DNA from: DATLED01 sp035525495
GTDB lineage: Bacteria > Actinomycetota > Acidimicrobiia > Acidimicrobiales > CADCTF01
Reading direction: 5' to 3'
NCBI GenBank assembly: GCA_035525495.1
Contig: DATLED010000027.1
Location: forward strand, 1-64,000
Length of the DNA stretch: 64,000 bases
Position numbers and translations under genes: made by a program. How positions within the stretch are numbered: the stretch's first letter is position 1; every line of letters starts with the position of its first letter. A model generated the notes under the pieces. The model did no database searches. It worked only from the letters and a program-made list of their open reading frames with translations, and had not been told where the DNA came from. Below, one piece after another: positions 1 through 9,901 of this stretch.

Positions 1-306
1 GATCCCTGGCGCGTCGATCGCCAGCCCGGCCGCCACTTTCCAGGCGATGTTCTGGCGCAACGCGTCCGCGGCATAGCGATCCGACAGACCCTCGAGCGCC
101 TGGAGGACCAGCGTCGCCGCGATCACGTCCGCCGGGACCGAAGGTCGACCCCGCTTCGACGGGAACAGATCGGCGAACAACTCGTCGGGAAATAGTTCGT
201 GGCGATGATCAGCCAAGAACGCGTGCACCGAGGTGTCGTCCACGAGATGACGGCACAACGCACCTGCGTCCAAGAGCTCGGCGTTCGGATCGCTCTTGCC
301 CTGCAT
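1..306 (-). CDS. IS1182-family transposase, N-terminal fragment
   Basis: The first 102 codons of a transposase, starting at ATG 306 and open to the left edge. The translation runs MQGKSDPNAELLDAG, then FPDELFADLFPSKRGRPSVP and a helical stretch (VIAATLVLQALEGLSDRYAA). This matches the InsH/DUF772 N-terminal domain of IS1182/IS5-like DDE transposases, with the typical P-S-x-P-x-x-V-I-A core. The catalytic DDE domain would lie outside the window, so whether the element is intact is unknown. Confidence 0.8.
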   Translation of the reverse strand, partial: MQGKSDPNAELLDAGALCRHLVDDTSVHAFLADHRHELFPDELFADLFPSKRGRPSVPADVIAATLVLQALEGLSDRYAADALRQNIAWKVAAGLAIDAPGI

Positions 307-371
307 GCCCTCAGTCTGAAGAACCCGCCAACAAATCGCGAGCACCCTCGACCGATTTCTTCAGCAGTCTC
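1..371 (-). mobile_element. IS1182-type insertion sequence, 5' end only
   Basis: The 5' end of an insertion sequence entering from the left edge. It holds a transposase N-terminus (to 306) and a short less GC-rich leader. On the minus strand CTGAAGAA at 364-357 recurs inverted at 316-323, and GACTGCTGAAGAAATC near 350-366 resembles an IS1182-family end, so the element probably stops within a few bases of 370. The stop codon of the neighbouring hydrolase is at 372-374, so insertion was right at the 3' end of that gene. The exact terminus and any target duplication cannot be fixed without the other end. Confidence 0.65.
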
Positions 372-1055
372 CTAGGTGGCGCCCAGGAACTCCAGGGCGG
401 CGTCGAGGAACTTGAAGTCCTTCGGTGTGGCGAAGTGGTCGACGCCCTTCAGCGACACGAATCTGGCGTTCGGCAGCGCCTCGACCAGCGGCTCGGCGGG
501 AGCGGCGAAGTCCTGATCGCCGAGGACCACGAGCACGGGGCACGTCACGCCGGCCAACTTCGCACGATCCAGGGGTGAGGACTCCCGACGGAGGAAGGCC
601 CCCAACGCCTTGGGATCGTTGCCCGAACCCGCGGCGAACTGCGCGAACAACCGGGCCGTTCCATGGGCCTCGTCCACGACGCCGCCCTCGATGGCCTTCG
701 CCAGCGCCTCGGACGAACCGCCGGCGAACACGCCGGCCCCGATCCCCGCCACCACGATCCTCTCGAACCGGTCGGGATGGTCGCACGCCACCTCGAGCAA
801 CAAGCGGGCCCCCATCGAGAAGCCGATCGCCTGCACGGCCGAGCCGTCGTCGGGCAACGCCGCCACGATGTCGCTCGTGACGTCCTCGTAGGCCGCCGGG
901 TCGTGCGGCTTGTCCGCCTTGCCGTGTCCCAGGAGGTCGATGCCGATCACCTCCCGCCCGGCGTCGGACAGCAGGTCGACCCACCCCGGCTCCCGCCAGT
1001 TCAGATCGAAGGACGAAGCGAGGCCATGGACCAACAGCACGGGCGTTCCGGACAC
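372..1055 (-). CDS. alpha/beta hydrolase
   Basis: Cytosolic alpha/beta-fold hydrolase of 227 aa, usual for small single-domain members. The oxyanion strand LLVHGLASS is at about 7-15, the nucleophile elbow GFSMG has Ser80, the acid is probably Asp180 or Asp182 in GDQDF, and His207 is in GVDHF. The GTG start at 1055 lies 7 nt after a minus-strand TAGATT (1068-1063), consistent with a leaderless transcript. It is divergent from typA with only 25 bp between starts. Substrate cannot be told; esterase, lactonase or ring-cleavage C-C hydrolase are all possible. The 3' end abuts the IS element. Confidence 0.85.
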   Translation of the reverse strand: MSGTPVLLVHGLASSFDLNWREPGWVDLLSDAGREVIGIDLLGHGKADKPHDPAAYEDVTSDIVAALPDDGSAVQAIGFSMGARLLLEVACDHPDRFERIVVAGIGAGVFAGGSSEALAKAIEGGVVDEAHGTARLFAQFAAGSGNDPKALGAFLRRESSPLDRAKLAGVTCPVLVVLGDQDFAAPAEPLVEALPNARFVSLKGVDHFATPKDFKFLDAALEFLGAT

Positions 1056-1062
1056 GGCGCCA

Positions 1063-1071
1063 ATCTAGGAT
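1063..1071. promoter_or_regulatory. overlapping divergent -10 elements
   Basis: Plus-strand TAGGAT (1066-1071) lies 9 nt before the typA GTG at 1081. Minus-strand TAGATT (1068-1063) lies 7 nt before the hydrolase GTG at 1055. The two hexamers share bases, so the two promoters should be mutually exclusive at any moment. Both spacings fit leaderless actinobacterial promoters. Inferred from sequence only. Confidence 0.5.
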
Positions 1072-1080
1072 GGTCACCCC

Positions 1081-2919
<1,839 letters not shown>

Positions 2920-2921
2920 CC

Positions 2922-2971
2922 CTTTTGTCAGCCGGATCCCGCCGGCCACGGCGGGATTCCGCTGACAAAAG
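2922..2971. repeat. palindromic intergenic element, family 1 copy A
   Basis: Two 23-base arms beginning CTTTTGTCAGCCGGATCCC, with a 4-base loop (GCCA, 2945-2948) and two mismatches. A near-identical element lies at 11684-11731. Here it sits between the convergent ends of typA and the SRPBCC gene. The stem flanked by TTTT/AAAA could terminate transcription in both directions. Conservation of the sequence itself, not just of pairing, suggests a dispersed repeat. Confidence 0.8.
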
Positions 2972-2974
2972 CCG

Positions 2975-3433
2975 TCAGTTGTCCTCGGCGGCGGCCTTGA
3001 TGCGGGCGAGGGTCTCGCGCATGCCCTTGGCGTTGTGGGCTTCGCGGTCGGTGATGCCGGTGATCACGTTGGTGGCGAGCTTGAACCAGCCGGGCCGGTG
3101 GTCCACGGCGAGCTCGGTGACGCGACACGAGCGCTCGTCCAGGGTCTCGATGCGGTAACGCCACTCGGCGACCTTCACCTTGCCGGGGGCGTACACCTCC
3201 CACGCCAGCTCCTGGGGCGGGTCGGCCACGATGATGCGGCAGCTCGTCGACCACCGTCGGACGTTGGCGCGGTTGGTGCCCTTGAACGTCGCTCCGGCAA
3301 CCGGGCCGCTCGAGCCACGCGTCCATGCCACCTTGATCGTCTCCGGTGACCACTCGGGCATGCGGGTGAGGTCCGAGACGAGCGACCAGACGGTCTCGGC
3401 AGGAGCGGCGATCTCGACCGATTCGGTGGTCAT
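2975..3433 (-). CDS. SRPBCC family protein (polyketide cyclase/START-like)
   Basis: A 152-aa protein with the START-like helix-grip fold, opening MTTESVEIAAPAETVWSLVSD. The motif ESVEIAAPAETVW, the central EWSPETIKV and the long C-terminal helix with NAKGMRETLARIK are typical of actinobacterial SRPBCC proteins that bind small hydrophobic ligands. Start is taken at ATG 3433, just after the helicase stop (2-bp gap), giving a two-gene operon. A longer reading frame upstream only shadows the helicase. Ligand unknown. Confidence 0.85.
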   Translation of the reverse strand: MTTESVEIAAPAETVWSLVSDLTRMPEWSPETIKVAWTRGSSGPVAGATFKGTNRANVRRWSTSCRIIVADPPQELAWEVYAPGKVKVAEWRYRIETLDERSCRVTELAVDHRPGWFKLATNVITGITDREAHNAKGMRETLARIKAAAEDN

Positions 3434-3435
3434 CG

Positions 3436-4701
3436 TCAGCGCCGTCCGCGTGCGCCGCCGCGGTTGCCGCCGCCGACCCGACGGGCCTGAGCCAACCGGG
3501 TGGCGCCGGGCACCGCTGCCGCCTCGGCATTGGCGTGGGGTGCGCGTTCCTCGGGTTCCCACGCCGACAGGTCGGCGAGGCGGGGGTCGTTCGAGAACAT
3601 CTCGACGAAGTGGCGGGGGAGCTGCAGCCGCTTCTGGAGGCGCTCGACCTCGAGCTCCTGGTTCCACAGCGCCAACGAGACGGCGACGCCGGACGCACCC
3701 GCGCGCGCCGTGCGCCCCGAGCGGTGGAGATAGGCCTTCTCGTCCTCCGGCGGGTCGTAGTGGATCACGACGTCGACCCCTTCGATGTGGAGCCCTCGGG
3801 CGGCGACGTCGGTGGCGACGAGCACGGGCAGCGTGCCGTCCTCGAACTGCTTGAGGGCCCGTTGCCGAACGGACTGGGCGAGGTCACCGTGCAGCGCCCC
3901 CGCCTTGACGCCCTCGCGCTTGAGCTGATCCGTGAGCCGGTCACAGCCACGCTTCGTCCGGCTGAAGATGAGCGTGCGGTACGACGACCGGGCGATGGCG
4001 GCCGCGACCTTCACCTTGTCCATCTCGTGGACCTTCAGGAAGCGGTGCGACATCTGGTCGACCGTCGACGTCGCCGACTCGACCTCGTGGCGGACGGGGT
4101 CGTCCATGTGGTTCTTGACGATGTAGTCGATGTCGCCGTCGAGCGTCGCCGAGAACAACAGCGTCTGGTGGGACTGGGTCATGCGCCGGAGCACCCACTG
4201 GACCTGGGGCATGAAGCCCATGTCGGCCATGCGGTCGGCTTCGTCCAGCACGAGGATGCGGACGTCGTCGACGGCGAGGTCGCCTCGGTCGCCGAGGTCG
4301 ATGAGGCGGCCGGGCGTGGCGATCATGATGTCGACGCCGCGCTGAAGCGCCTTGATCTGTCGGTCCATGGGGGCGCCCCCGTAGACGGCGAGGGTGGTGA
4401 GTCCCCGTACCTCGGCGAGCGGCGCGATGACGGCGCGCACCTGCACCGCCAGCTCGCGGGTCGGCACGAGGACGAGCGCACGGGGGCGCTTCGGCTCGGC
4501 CTTGACGGTGTTCATGATGAGGGGGAGGCCGAAGCCGAGCGTCTTGCCGGAGCCGGTCTTGGCCTTGCCACAGACGTCGCGGCCGGCGAGGGCGTCGGCG
4601 ATCGTCAGGGATTGGATGGCGAAGGGGGCGTCGATGCCCTGCTCGGCCAGCGTCTGCACGAGGTCGTCGGAGACGCCGAGCGCCTCGAAGGCGATGGTCA
4701 T
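3436..4701 (-). CDS. DEAD-box ATP-dependent RNA helicase
   Basis: RNA helicase of 421 aa with a complete two-RecA core. Motif Q is near FAIQS (28-32), motif I AKTGSGKT is 47-54, Ia PTRELA, motif II DEAD 153-156, motif III SAT, and VI HRSGRTAR. A short basic Gly/Arg tail (NRGGARGRR) follows, as in RhlE/CsdA-like helicases that unwind structured mRNA or rRNA. It heads an operon with the SRPBCC gene. The start ATG 4701 is preceded by AGAGGAAAACGA. The roughly 130-nt leader shared with the divergent peroxidase contains small hairpins. Confidence 0.93.
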   Translation of the reverse strand: MTIAFEALGVSDDLVQTLAEQGIDAPFAIQSLTIADALAGRDVCGKAKTGSGKTLGFGLPLIMNTVKAEPKRPRALVLVPTRELAVQVRAVIAPLAEVRGLTTLAVYGGAPMDRQIKALQRGVDIMIATPGRLIDLGDRGDLAVDDVRILVLDEADRMADMGFMPQVQWVLRRMTQSHQTLLFSATLDGDIDYIVKNHMDDPVRHEVESATSTVDQMSHRFLKVHEMDKVKVAAAIARSSYRTLIFSRTKRGCDRLTDQLKREGVKAGALHGDLAQSVRQRALKQFEDGTLPVLVATDVAARGLHIEGVDVVIHYDPPEDEKAYLHRSGRTARAGASGVAVSLALWNQELEVERLQKRLQLPRHFVEMFSNDPRLADLSAWEPEERAPHANAEAAAVPGATRLAQARRVGGGNRGGARGRR

Positions 4702-4832
4702 TCGTTTTCCTCTGCGGTGTACGAGAGGGCCCCCTCGGGGCGACGCTGTCTCGACAGCCGCTGGGTGAGGTGACCCGCGGGCGACCCCTGTGGCCTGCCC
4801 TGTAGTGGCGCCAGCGTACTAGAACGTTCCCC
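4702..4832. promoter_or_regulatory. divergent promoter region, helicase and peroxidase
   Basis: A 131-bp spacer between divergent starts. On the plus side TACTAGAAC (4817-4825) lies about 8 nt before the peroxidase ATG and is a plausible leaderless -10. On the minus side the helicase leader carries a GC-rich stem (GAGGGCCCCCTC, around 4727-4738) and a short hairpin GCTGT-CTCG-ACAGC (4745-4758). Stable leader hairpins ahead of a DEAD-box helicase could be targets of feedback by the helicase itself; that is speculation. Confidence 0.35.
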
Positions 4833-5333
4833 ATGTCCTCACTCCAAGACATCCCCCTCAAGACGCTCGACGGCACGGACACGAGCCTCGGTGCGCTCAA
4901 GGGCAAGGCGGTTCTCGTCGTCAACGTGGCGTCGAAGTGCGGGCTGACGCCCCAGTACGAGGGCCTCGAGAAGTTGCACGAGCAGTACGCCGGGCGCGGG
5001 TTCTCCGTCGTCGGCTTCCCGTGCAACCAGTTCGGTGGCCAGGAGCCGGGGTCGGCCGAGGAGATCGCCACGTTCTGCTCGACGAGCTACGGGGTGACGT
5101 TCCCGCTCATGGAGAAGATCGACGTGAACGGCCCCGACCGCCACCCGGTCTACGAGGCGCTGACGAAGGTCGCCGACGCCGAGGGCACCGACGGCGACAT
5201 CCGCTGGAACTTCGAGAAGTTCGTGCTCTCGCCCGAGGGCGAGGTCGTCGCCCGGTTCTCGCCGATGGTGAAGCCGGACGACGAGGGCCTGGTGGCCACG
5301 ATCGAGGAACAGCTCCCCGTCAAGACCGGCTGA
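4833..5333 (+). CDS. glutathione peroxidase-family thiol peroxidase
   Basis: Thioredoxin-fold peroxidase of 166 aa that reduces hydrogen and organic hydroperoxides. The peroxidatic residue is Cys36 (NVASKCGLT), an ordinary cysteine codon and not selenocysteine. FPCNQFGGQEPG (Gln) and RWNFEKF (Trp, Asn) complete the catalytic tetrad. Cys82 in ATFCSTSYG is placed like the resolving cysteine of Cys-GPx enzymes, so thioredoxin or a mycothiol system is a likelier donor than glutathione. Single gene, divergent from the helicase. Confidence 0.92.
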   Translation: MSSLQDIPLKTLDGTDTSLGALKGKAVLVVNVASKCGLTPQYEGLEKLHEQYAGRGFSVVGFPCNQFGGQEPGSAEEIATFCSTSYGVTFPLMEKIDVNGPDRHPVYEALTKVADAEGTDGDIRWNFEKFVLSPEGEVVARFSPMVKPDDEGLVATIEEQLPVKTG

Positions 5334-5375
5334 CGCCTCGCCGGGCGGGGTCCGAAATGTTTCGAGTCCCGAAGC

Positions 5376-5425
5376 TTGACCGGACGGACGACGCTCCGCT
5401 AGAAAACTTGACCGTTGGGTCAAGT
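5376..5425 (+). promoter_or_regulatory. promoter with TTGACC-N4-GGTCAA operator of the catabolic operon
   Basis: A -35-like TTGACC (5376-5381) and a -10-like TAGAAA (5400-5405) are 18 bp apart. They are followed at once by a perfect palindrome: ACTTGACC (5406-5413), GTTG, GGTCAAGT (5418-5425). Its core TTGACC-N4-GGTCAA recurs at 23388-23403. A dimeric repressor bound here would cover the transcription start. A TetR- or GntR-type regulator is a reasonable guess, but no regulator gene is in the window. Confidence 0.6.
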
Positions 5426-5453
5426 GGCTCGACATACGGGGGAGTGCAGCGTT

Positions 5454-6623
5454 TTGACCGGATTACGGGGAGCGGCCGCGGTCGTCGGCGTGGCCGACGC
5501 GGTGTCGCCGACAGGGGAGCTCGAGCTCACGGGCCGCGCCCTCGAGGTGGCGATGCTCAAGGAGGCCCTTGACGACGCCGGCCTCGAGCTGAGCGACATC
5601 GACGGCATCTGCCACAGCCAGAACTCGATGGCGTTCGCGGAGTACCTCGGGATCACGTGCCGCTACACCGACTCGACGATGACCGGCGGCTCGGTGTTCG
5701 AGGTCTTCCTCGAGCACGCCGCCAGCGCCGTCGCCAACGGCCTCGCCGAGTGCGTCGCCGTCGTCTTCGCGCAGACGCCACGCGCCGACCGCAAGAAGGG
5801 TCGCGGCCGCATGGGCGGTCCGCCGCCCGGGATGATGGGCCCGAACCCGATGGCGGAGTGGGAGATGCCCTATGGCCTCCAGGCGCCCAAGGGGTCCTAC
5901 GCCCTGGCGGCCAGCCGTCACATGGCCCGGTACGGAACGACGAGCGAGCAGCTGGCCAAGATCGCGGTGCACACCCGGGAGTGGGCGGGCCTCAACCCCC
6001 GTGCCCGGTACCAGGACCCGATCACCGTCGACGACGTCCTGAACAGCCCGATGCTGGCGTCACCGCTGCACCTCCTCGACTGCTGCCTCGTCACCGACGG
6101 CGGTGGCGCCTTCATCGTCACCACGGCCGAGCGGGCCCGGAACCTGAAGAAGAAGCCGGCCTACGTCCTCGGTGCGGCGACGGCGCACACCCACATGATG
6201 ATCAGCCAGATGCCGGACCTGGCGACCACACCCGGCGCCATCTCCGGTCCCAAGGCGTTCGAGATGGCCGGCGTGAAGCCGAGCGAGGTCGATGTCCTCA
6301 TGGGCTACGACTCGTTCACCATCACTGCCCTGCTCCACCTCGAGGACCTCGGGTTCTGCGAGAAGGGCGAGGGAGGTCCGTTCGTGGAGTCGACGAACCT
6401 GGGCCCCGGCGGCACGTTCGCCATGAACACCAACGGCGGCGGGCTGAGCTACACCCACCCCGGCATGTACGGGATGTTCCTCGTCGTCGAGGCCGTCCGC
6501 CAGTTGCGGGGCGAGTGCGGTCCCCGTCAGGTCGAGGGCGCGACCATCGCCGTGGCCCATGGGTCGGGGATGGTGCTGTCGTGCATGTCCACCGCCGTGC
6601 TCGGGACGGAGGCCGCGCTGTGA
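5454..6623 (+). CDS. thiolase-like protein (SCP2-thiolase / Ltp2-aldolase type)
   Basis: A 389-aa thiolase-fold protein and first gene of the catabolic operon. TTG 5454 is preferred because GGGGGAG lies about 9 nt before it; in-frame TTG 5415 lies within the operator. C-terminal motifs NTNGGGLSYTHPG and AHGSGM fit SCP2-type thiolases. Where canonical thiolases carry the nucleophilic Cys (about residues 75-80) this protein reads STMTGGSVFE, with no Cys. Together with the adjacent DUF35 gene, this resembles the Ltp2/ChsH2 aldolase pairing of steroid side-chain breakdown. A thiolase or scaffold role remains possible. Its stop overlaps the next start (GTGA). Confidence 0.85.
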   Translation: MTGLRGAAAVVGVADAVSPTGELELTGRALEVAMLKEALDDAGLELSDIDGICHSQNSMAFAEYLGITCRYTDSTMTGGSVFEVFLEHAASAVANGLAECVAVVFAQTPRADRKKGRGRMGGPPPGMMGPNPMAEWEMPYGLQAPKGSYALAASRHMARYGTTSEQLAKIAVHTREWAGLNPRARYQDPITVDDVLNSPMLASPLHLLDCCLVTDGGGAFIVTTAERARNLKKKPAYVLGAATAHTHMMISQMPDLATTPGAISGPKAFEMAGVKPSEVDVLMGYDSFTITALLHLEDLGFCEKGEGGPFVESTNLGPGGTFAMNTNGGGLSYTHPGMYGMFLVVEAVRQLRGECGPRQVEGATIAVAHGSGMVLSCMSTAVLGTEAAL

Positions 6624-7048
6624 GCGAACAGGCGACGAGGGCGAGGTTCGAGCCGCCCGTCGGCGAGGCCAGCGAGGCGTTCTGGGAGGCGACGAAGGAG
6701 CAGCGCTTCTTGATCCAGCGCTGCGATGCCTGCGACTCGGCGATCTTCTATCCGCGCGAGGTCTGCCCGCAGTGCCTGTCGTCGGACTCGCTGTCGTGGC
6801 GGGAGTCGAAGGGCGAGGGGACGATCTACGCGGCGTCGGTGCAGGAGAAGCCGGCGAACCCGCTGATGGCCGACCGCGTGCCGTATGTCGTCGCCTTGGT
6901 GGAGCTGGAGGACGGCATCCGCCTCATGTCGAACGTCATCAACTGCGAACCGTACGAGGCCACCGTCGGCACCCCCGTCCAACTCACGTGGGAGGCCCTC
7001 AGCGACGGGCGTCACCTCCCGCAGTTCGAACCCAAGGAATCCGCATGA
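6620..7048 (+). CDS. DUF35 zinc-ribbon/OB-fold acyl-CoA-binding protein
   Basis: A 142-aa protein with a rubredoxin-like zinc ribbon (Cys35, Cys38, Cys49, Cys52 in RCDACDSAIFYPREVCPQC) followed by an OB-fold (GEGTIYAASVQ to VQLTWE). DUF35 proteins form obligate complexes with thiolase-fold enzymes and help bind the CoA substrate. The GTG start overlaps the thiolase-like stop and its own stop overlaps the next ATG, so translational coupling is likely. This is the expected partner of the preceding gene. Confidence 0.92.
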   Translation: MSEQATRARFEPPVGEASEAFWEATKEQRFLIQRCDACDSAIFYPREVCPQCLSSDSLSWRESKGEGTIYAASVQEKPANPLMADRVPYVVALVELEDGIRLMSNVINCEPYEATVGTPVQLTWEALSDGRHLPQFEPKESA

Positions 7049-8268
7049 CGATGGAGATCGACCTCGGTCCCGAGGCCCAGAAGTTCCGCGACGAGCTGCG
7101 CCAGTGGCTCGAAGCCAACCTTCCCACCGAGCTCGTCGGGGTCGACGCCGAGCGGGCCAGCTTCGGCGCCAACGAAGGTGCCGTGAAGGCGTGGACCGAC
7201 AAGCTCTACGAGGCCGGCTACCTGTGCGTCTCGTGGCCCGTGGAGTACGGCGGCAAGGGGCTCAGCGGCATCGAGGTCGCGGTCATGAACGAGGAGTTCG
7301 CCCGCGTCGGCGTCCCCCGCGTCACCCGCGGCATGGGCGAGTGGCTCGTCGGCCCGTCGATCATCGTGTGGGGCACCGACGAGCAGAAGGCCCACTTCCT
7401 GCCGCGAATCATCGACGGCACCGACCGCTACTGCCAGGGCTTCTCCGAGCCCGACGCCGGCTCGGACCTCGCCGGGTTGAAGACCAAGGGCGTCGTCGAC
7501 GGCGACGAGATCTCCATCACCGGCCAGAAGGTGTGGACCTCGGGCGCGCAGCAGGCGAACATGATGTTCTGCCTCGCCCGGACGGACCCGGATGCGCCGA
7601 AGCACAAGGGCATCAGCTACATCCTCACGCCGATGTTCAAAGACGACGGGTCCTCCAACGGGTTCGACCTCCGGCCCATCAAGCAACCGACCGGCGGCAG
7701 TCACTTCACCGAGACGTTCATCACCGATGCCAAGGCGCCCGTGTTCAACGTCATCGGTGGCCTGAACAACGGCTGGCGGGTCACGATGACGACCCTCGGC
7801 AACGAGCGCGGTGGCAACGCCACCACCCAGCACGTCCAGTACACGAAGCAGTTCTGGGATGCCGTCGAGGTCGCCAGGAAGTACGGGAGGACCGACGACC
7901 CGGTCGTTCGCCAGCAGCTGGCGTGGGCGTTCTCCAACGTCGAGATCATGCGGTTCAACGGGCTGAAGACCTTGAGTGAGGTCGTCGCCAAGAAGGAGCC
8001 GGGACCGGGCGCGTCGATCAACAAGATGTTCTGGTCGGAGTACTCGCAGCGCTTCGCCGAGATCATCATGAACATCCGGGGCGCCGACTCGATGGTGAAC
8101 GGTCCACTGGGCGACGACCCGTCGGCCTACGAGCCCGACAAGTGGCAGCAGAACTTCCTCTCGACCCGGTCGGTCACGATCTGGGGCGGCACCGCCCAGG
8201 TGCAGCGCAACATCGTCGGCGAGCGCGTGCTCGGCCTCCCGAAGGAGCCGGCGTCGAACAATGGCTGA
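7045..8268 (+). CDS. acyl-CoA dehydrogenase
   Basis: FAD-dependent acyl-CoA dehydrogenase of 407 aa that introduces the alpha-beta double bond. The middle-domain signature QGFSEPDAGSDLA, ITGQKVWTSGA and the C-terminal RSVTIWGGTAQVQRNIVGERVLGLP are present. The last motif and long substrate loops are common in actinobacterial FadE proteins acting on bulky acyl-CoAs, including steroid and branched acids. The chain-length class cannot be read from sequence. ATG 7045 overlaps the DUF35 stop, and the 3' end overlaps the ligase by 8 bp. Confidence 0.93.
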   Translation: MTMEIDLGPEAQKFRDELRQWLEANLPTELVGVDAERASFGANEGAVKAWTDKLYEAGYLCVSWPVEYGGKGLSGIEVAVMNEEFARVGVPRVTRGMGEWLVGPSIIVWGTDEQKAHFLPRIIDGTDRYCQGFSEPDAGSDLAGLKTKGVVDGDEISITGQKVWTSGAQQANMMFCLARTDPDAPKHKGISYILTPMFKDDGSSNGFDLRPIKQPTGGSHFTETFITDAKAPVFNVIGGLNNGWRVTMTTLGNERGGNATTQHVQYTKQFWDAVEVARKYGRTDDPVVRQQLAWAFSNVEIMRFNGLKTLSEVVAKKEPGPGASINKMFWSEYSQRFAEIIMNIRGADSMVNGPLGDDPSAYEPDKWQQNFLSTRSVTIWGGTAQVQRNIVGERVLGLPKEPASNNG

Positions 8269-9901
8269 ACGTCAGGAGCTCGCCGGGAAGGGGATGACGC
8301 TCGCGTGGTGGGCGCAGGAGGTCCCCGACCACAAGGCGATCATCAGCCCGACCGGCGACCGCACCTTCGCCGAGCTCAACGCCAACGCCAACAAGGTGGT
8401 GCGGGCGCTGCGGAAGCGTGGCCTCGCCGATGGGGACGCCGTCGCGCTGATGTGCACGAACCGCCCCGCGTTCGTCGAGACCTGGGCCGCGTGTCTCCGG
8501 GCGGGTTTCCGCCTCACGACCATCAACTGGCACCTCACGGGTGAAGAGGCCGGGTACATCGTCGACGACTGCGAGGCCAAGGCCCTCGTCGTCGACTCCT
8601 CGCTCCTGCAGACTGCTCGTGAGGCCGCGGCGCTCGCAGCGAACTGCACCGTTCGACTCGCCGTCGGCGTCGGGAGCGCCAGCGAGCAGCCGACCGTGAG
8701 CGGAGCCAGCACTACGGGCGCAGCGAACCAAGAACTCAGCATCGACTCGTTCGAGTCCTATAACGCGGCGATCGCGGCGGAAGACGGCGGGGACATCGAC
8801 GACGCCACGCCTGGCTCGCAGATGCTCTACACGTCGGGCACGACCGGTCGGCCCAAGGGCGTCTACCGCCCGCCGGCGCAGGGTGCAGCGGCCGCCGCGC
8901 AGGCATCGGTCAACCTCTGGGGCTACCAGGAGGGGAGCGCGGAGGACCTCCACATCTGCACCGGTCCGCTGTACCACGCCGCCCCGCTGGCCTTCAGTCT
9001 CGCCGCACCCCTCGCCTACGGCGTGGGCGTCGTGCTCATGGAGAAGTGGGACGCGGAAGAAGCGCTGCGGCTCATCGCCGAGCACAAGATCACCCACACC
9101 CACATGGTCCCGACGATGTTCCACCGGCTCATCTCGCTTCCGGAGGACGTGCGGGCCAAGTACGACACGTCCTCGCTGCGCCACGTGCTGCACGGCGCGG
9201 CGCCGTGTCCGGTGCCGGTGAAGCAGGCGCTCATCGACTGGCTCGGCCCGGTCGTCGTCGAGTACTACGCAGCGACCGAGGGCGTCGGATCGTTCGTCGA
9301 CTCCAATACGTGGCTCACCAAGCCGGGGACCGTCGGCAAGCCGTTCGGTGAGGGCCAGGTGATCATCGGCGACGAGGACGGCAACGAGGTCGCCCGCGAC
9401 ACCGTCGGCCTCGTCTACATCAAGGCTCCCGAGGCGACCCGCTTCCAGTACTACAAGGACGACGAGAAGACGAAGGGTTCGTTCCGGGGCGAGTACTTCA
9501 CCCTCGGGGACATGGGCTACATGGATGCCGACGGCTTCCTGTTCCTCACCGACCGCACCGCCAACCTCATCATCTCGGGTGGGGTGAACATCTACCCCGC
9601 CGAGGTCGACGCCGTGCTCCTCGAGCACCCCGCCGTCGGCGACGCCGCCACGATCGGCGTGCCCAACAGCGAGTGGGGTGAGGAAGTGAAGGCGGTCGTC
9701 GAGCTGCAACCGGGCATCGAGCCGACGCCGGAGCTGGCCAGCGAACTGCTCGAGTTCTGCCGAGGCAAGCTGGCGGGGTTCAAGTGCCCGCGGAGCCTCG
9801 ACTTCGTGGACGAGCTGCCCCGACAGGACAACGGAAAGATCTACAAGCGCCTGCTGCGTGACCGGTACCGGGACGCGGCAGCTACCGAAGGAGTGAAGTG
9901 A
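8261..9901 (+). CDS. acyl-CoA synthetase (AMP-forming)
   Basis: Adenylate-forming CoA ligase of 546 aa. The phosphate loop YTSGTTGRPKGV is near 190-201, the A5 motif YYAATEG, A7 LGDMGYMDADGFL, the hinge DRTANLIISGG and the catalytic A10 region PRQDNGKIYKR are all present, so the enzyme should be active. Residues about 136-160 (VGVGSASEQP onward) look foreign to the family and are encoded by a dispersed repeat at 8666-8706. They fall in a surface region before the P-loop and keep frame. It probably activates the acid entering this operon. Confidence 0.92.
   Translation: MAERQELAGKGMTLAWWAQEVPDHKAIISPTGDRTFAELNANANKVVRALRKRGLADGDAVALMCTNRPAFVETWAACLRAGFRLTTINWHLTGEEAGYIVDDCEAKALVVDSSLLQTAREAAALAANCTVRLAVGVGSASEQPTVSGASTTGAANQELSIDSFESYNAAIAAEDGGDIDDATPGSQMLYTSGTTGRPKGVYRPPAQGAAAAAQASVNLWGYQEGSAEDLHICTGPLYHAAPLAFSLAAPLAYGVGVVLMEKWDAEEALRLIAEHKITHTHMVPTMFHRLISLPEDVRAKYDTSSLRHVLHGAAPCPVPVKQALIDWLGPVVVEYYAATEGVGSFVDSNTWLTKPGTVGKPFGEGQVIIGDEDGNEVARDTVGLVYIKAPEATRFQYYKDDEKTKGSFRGEYFTLGDMGYMDADGFLFLTDRTANLIISGGVNIYPAEVDAVLLEHPAVGDAATIGVPNSEWGEEVKAVVELQPGIEPTPELASELLEFCRGKLAGFKCPRSLDFVDELPRQDNGKIYKRLLRDRYRDAAATEGVK
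8666..8706 (+). repeat. dispersed ~41-bp repeat, copy inside CoA-ligase gene
   Basis: This stretch starts GGCGTCGGGAGCGCCAGC and ends CGTGAGCGGAGC. It matches 38452-38493 over its whole length apart from one or two bases near the middle. Here it is translated in frame as part of a Ser/Gly/Thr-rich insert in the ligase; the other copy is intergenic. The same orientation and near identity across 30 kb argue for a mobile or recombinogenic repeat. Confidence 0.75.

Noticed and set aside
3535..4773. 412-codon plus-strand open frame
   Set aside because: Antisense shadow of the DEAD-box helicase.
4833..5333. Selenocysteine-type glutathione peroxidase
   Set aside because: The catalytic residue is encoded by TGC, an ordinary Cys codon, and no SECIS-like element is needed.
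5406..5425. KstR-type steroid regulator site
   Set aside because: The mycobacterial KstR site centres on AAC/GTT half-sites; TTGACC-N4-GGTCAA does not match it, so no named regulator is claimed.
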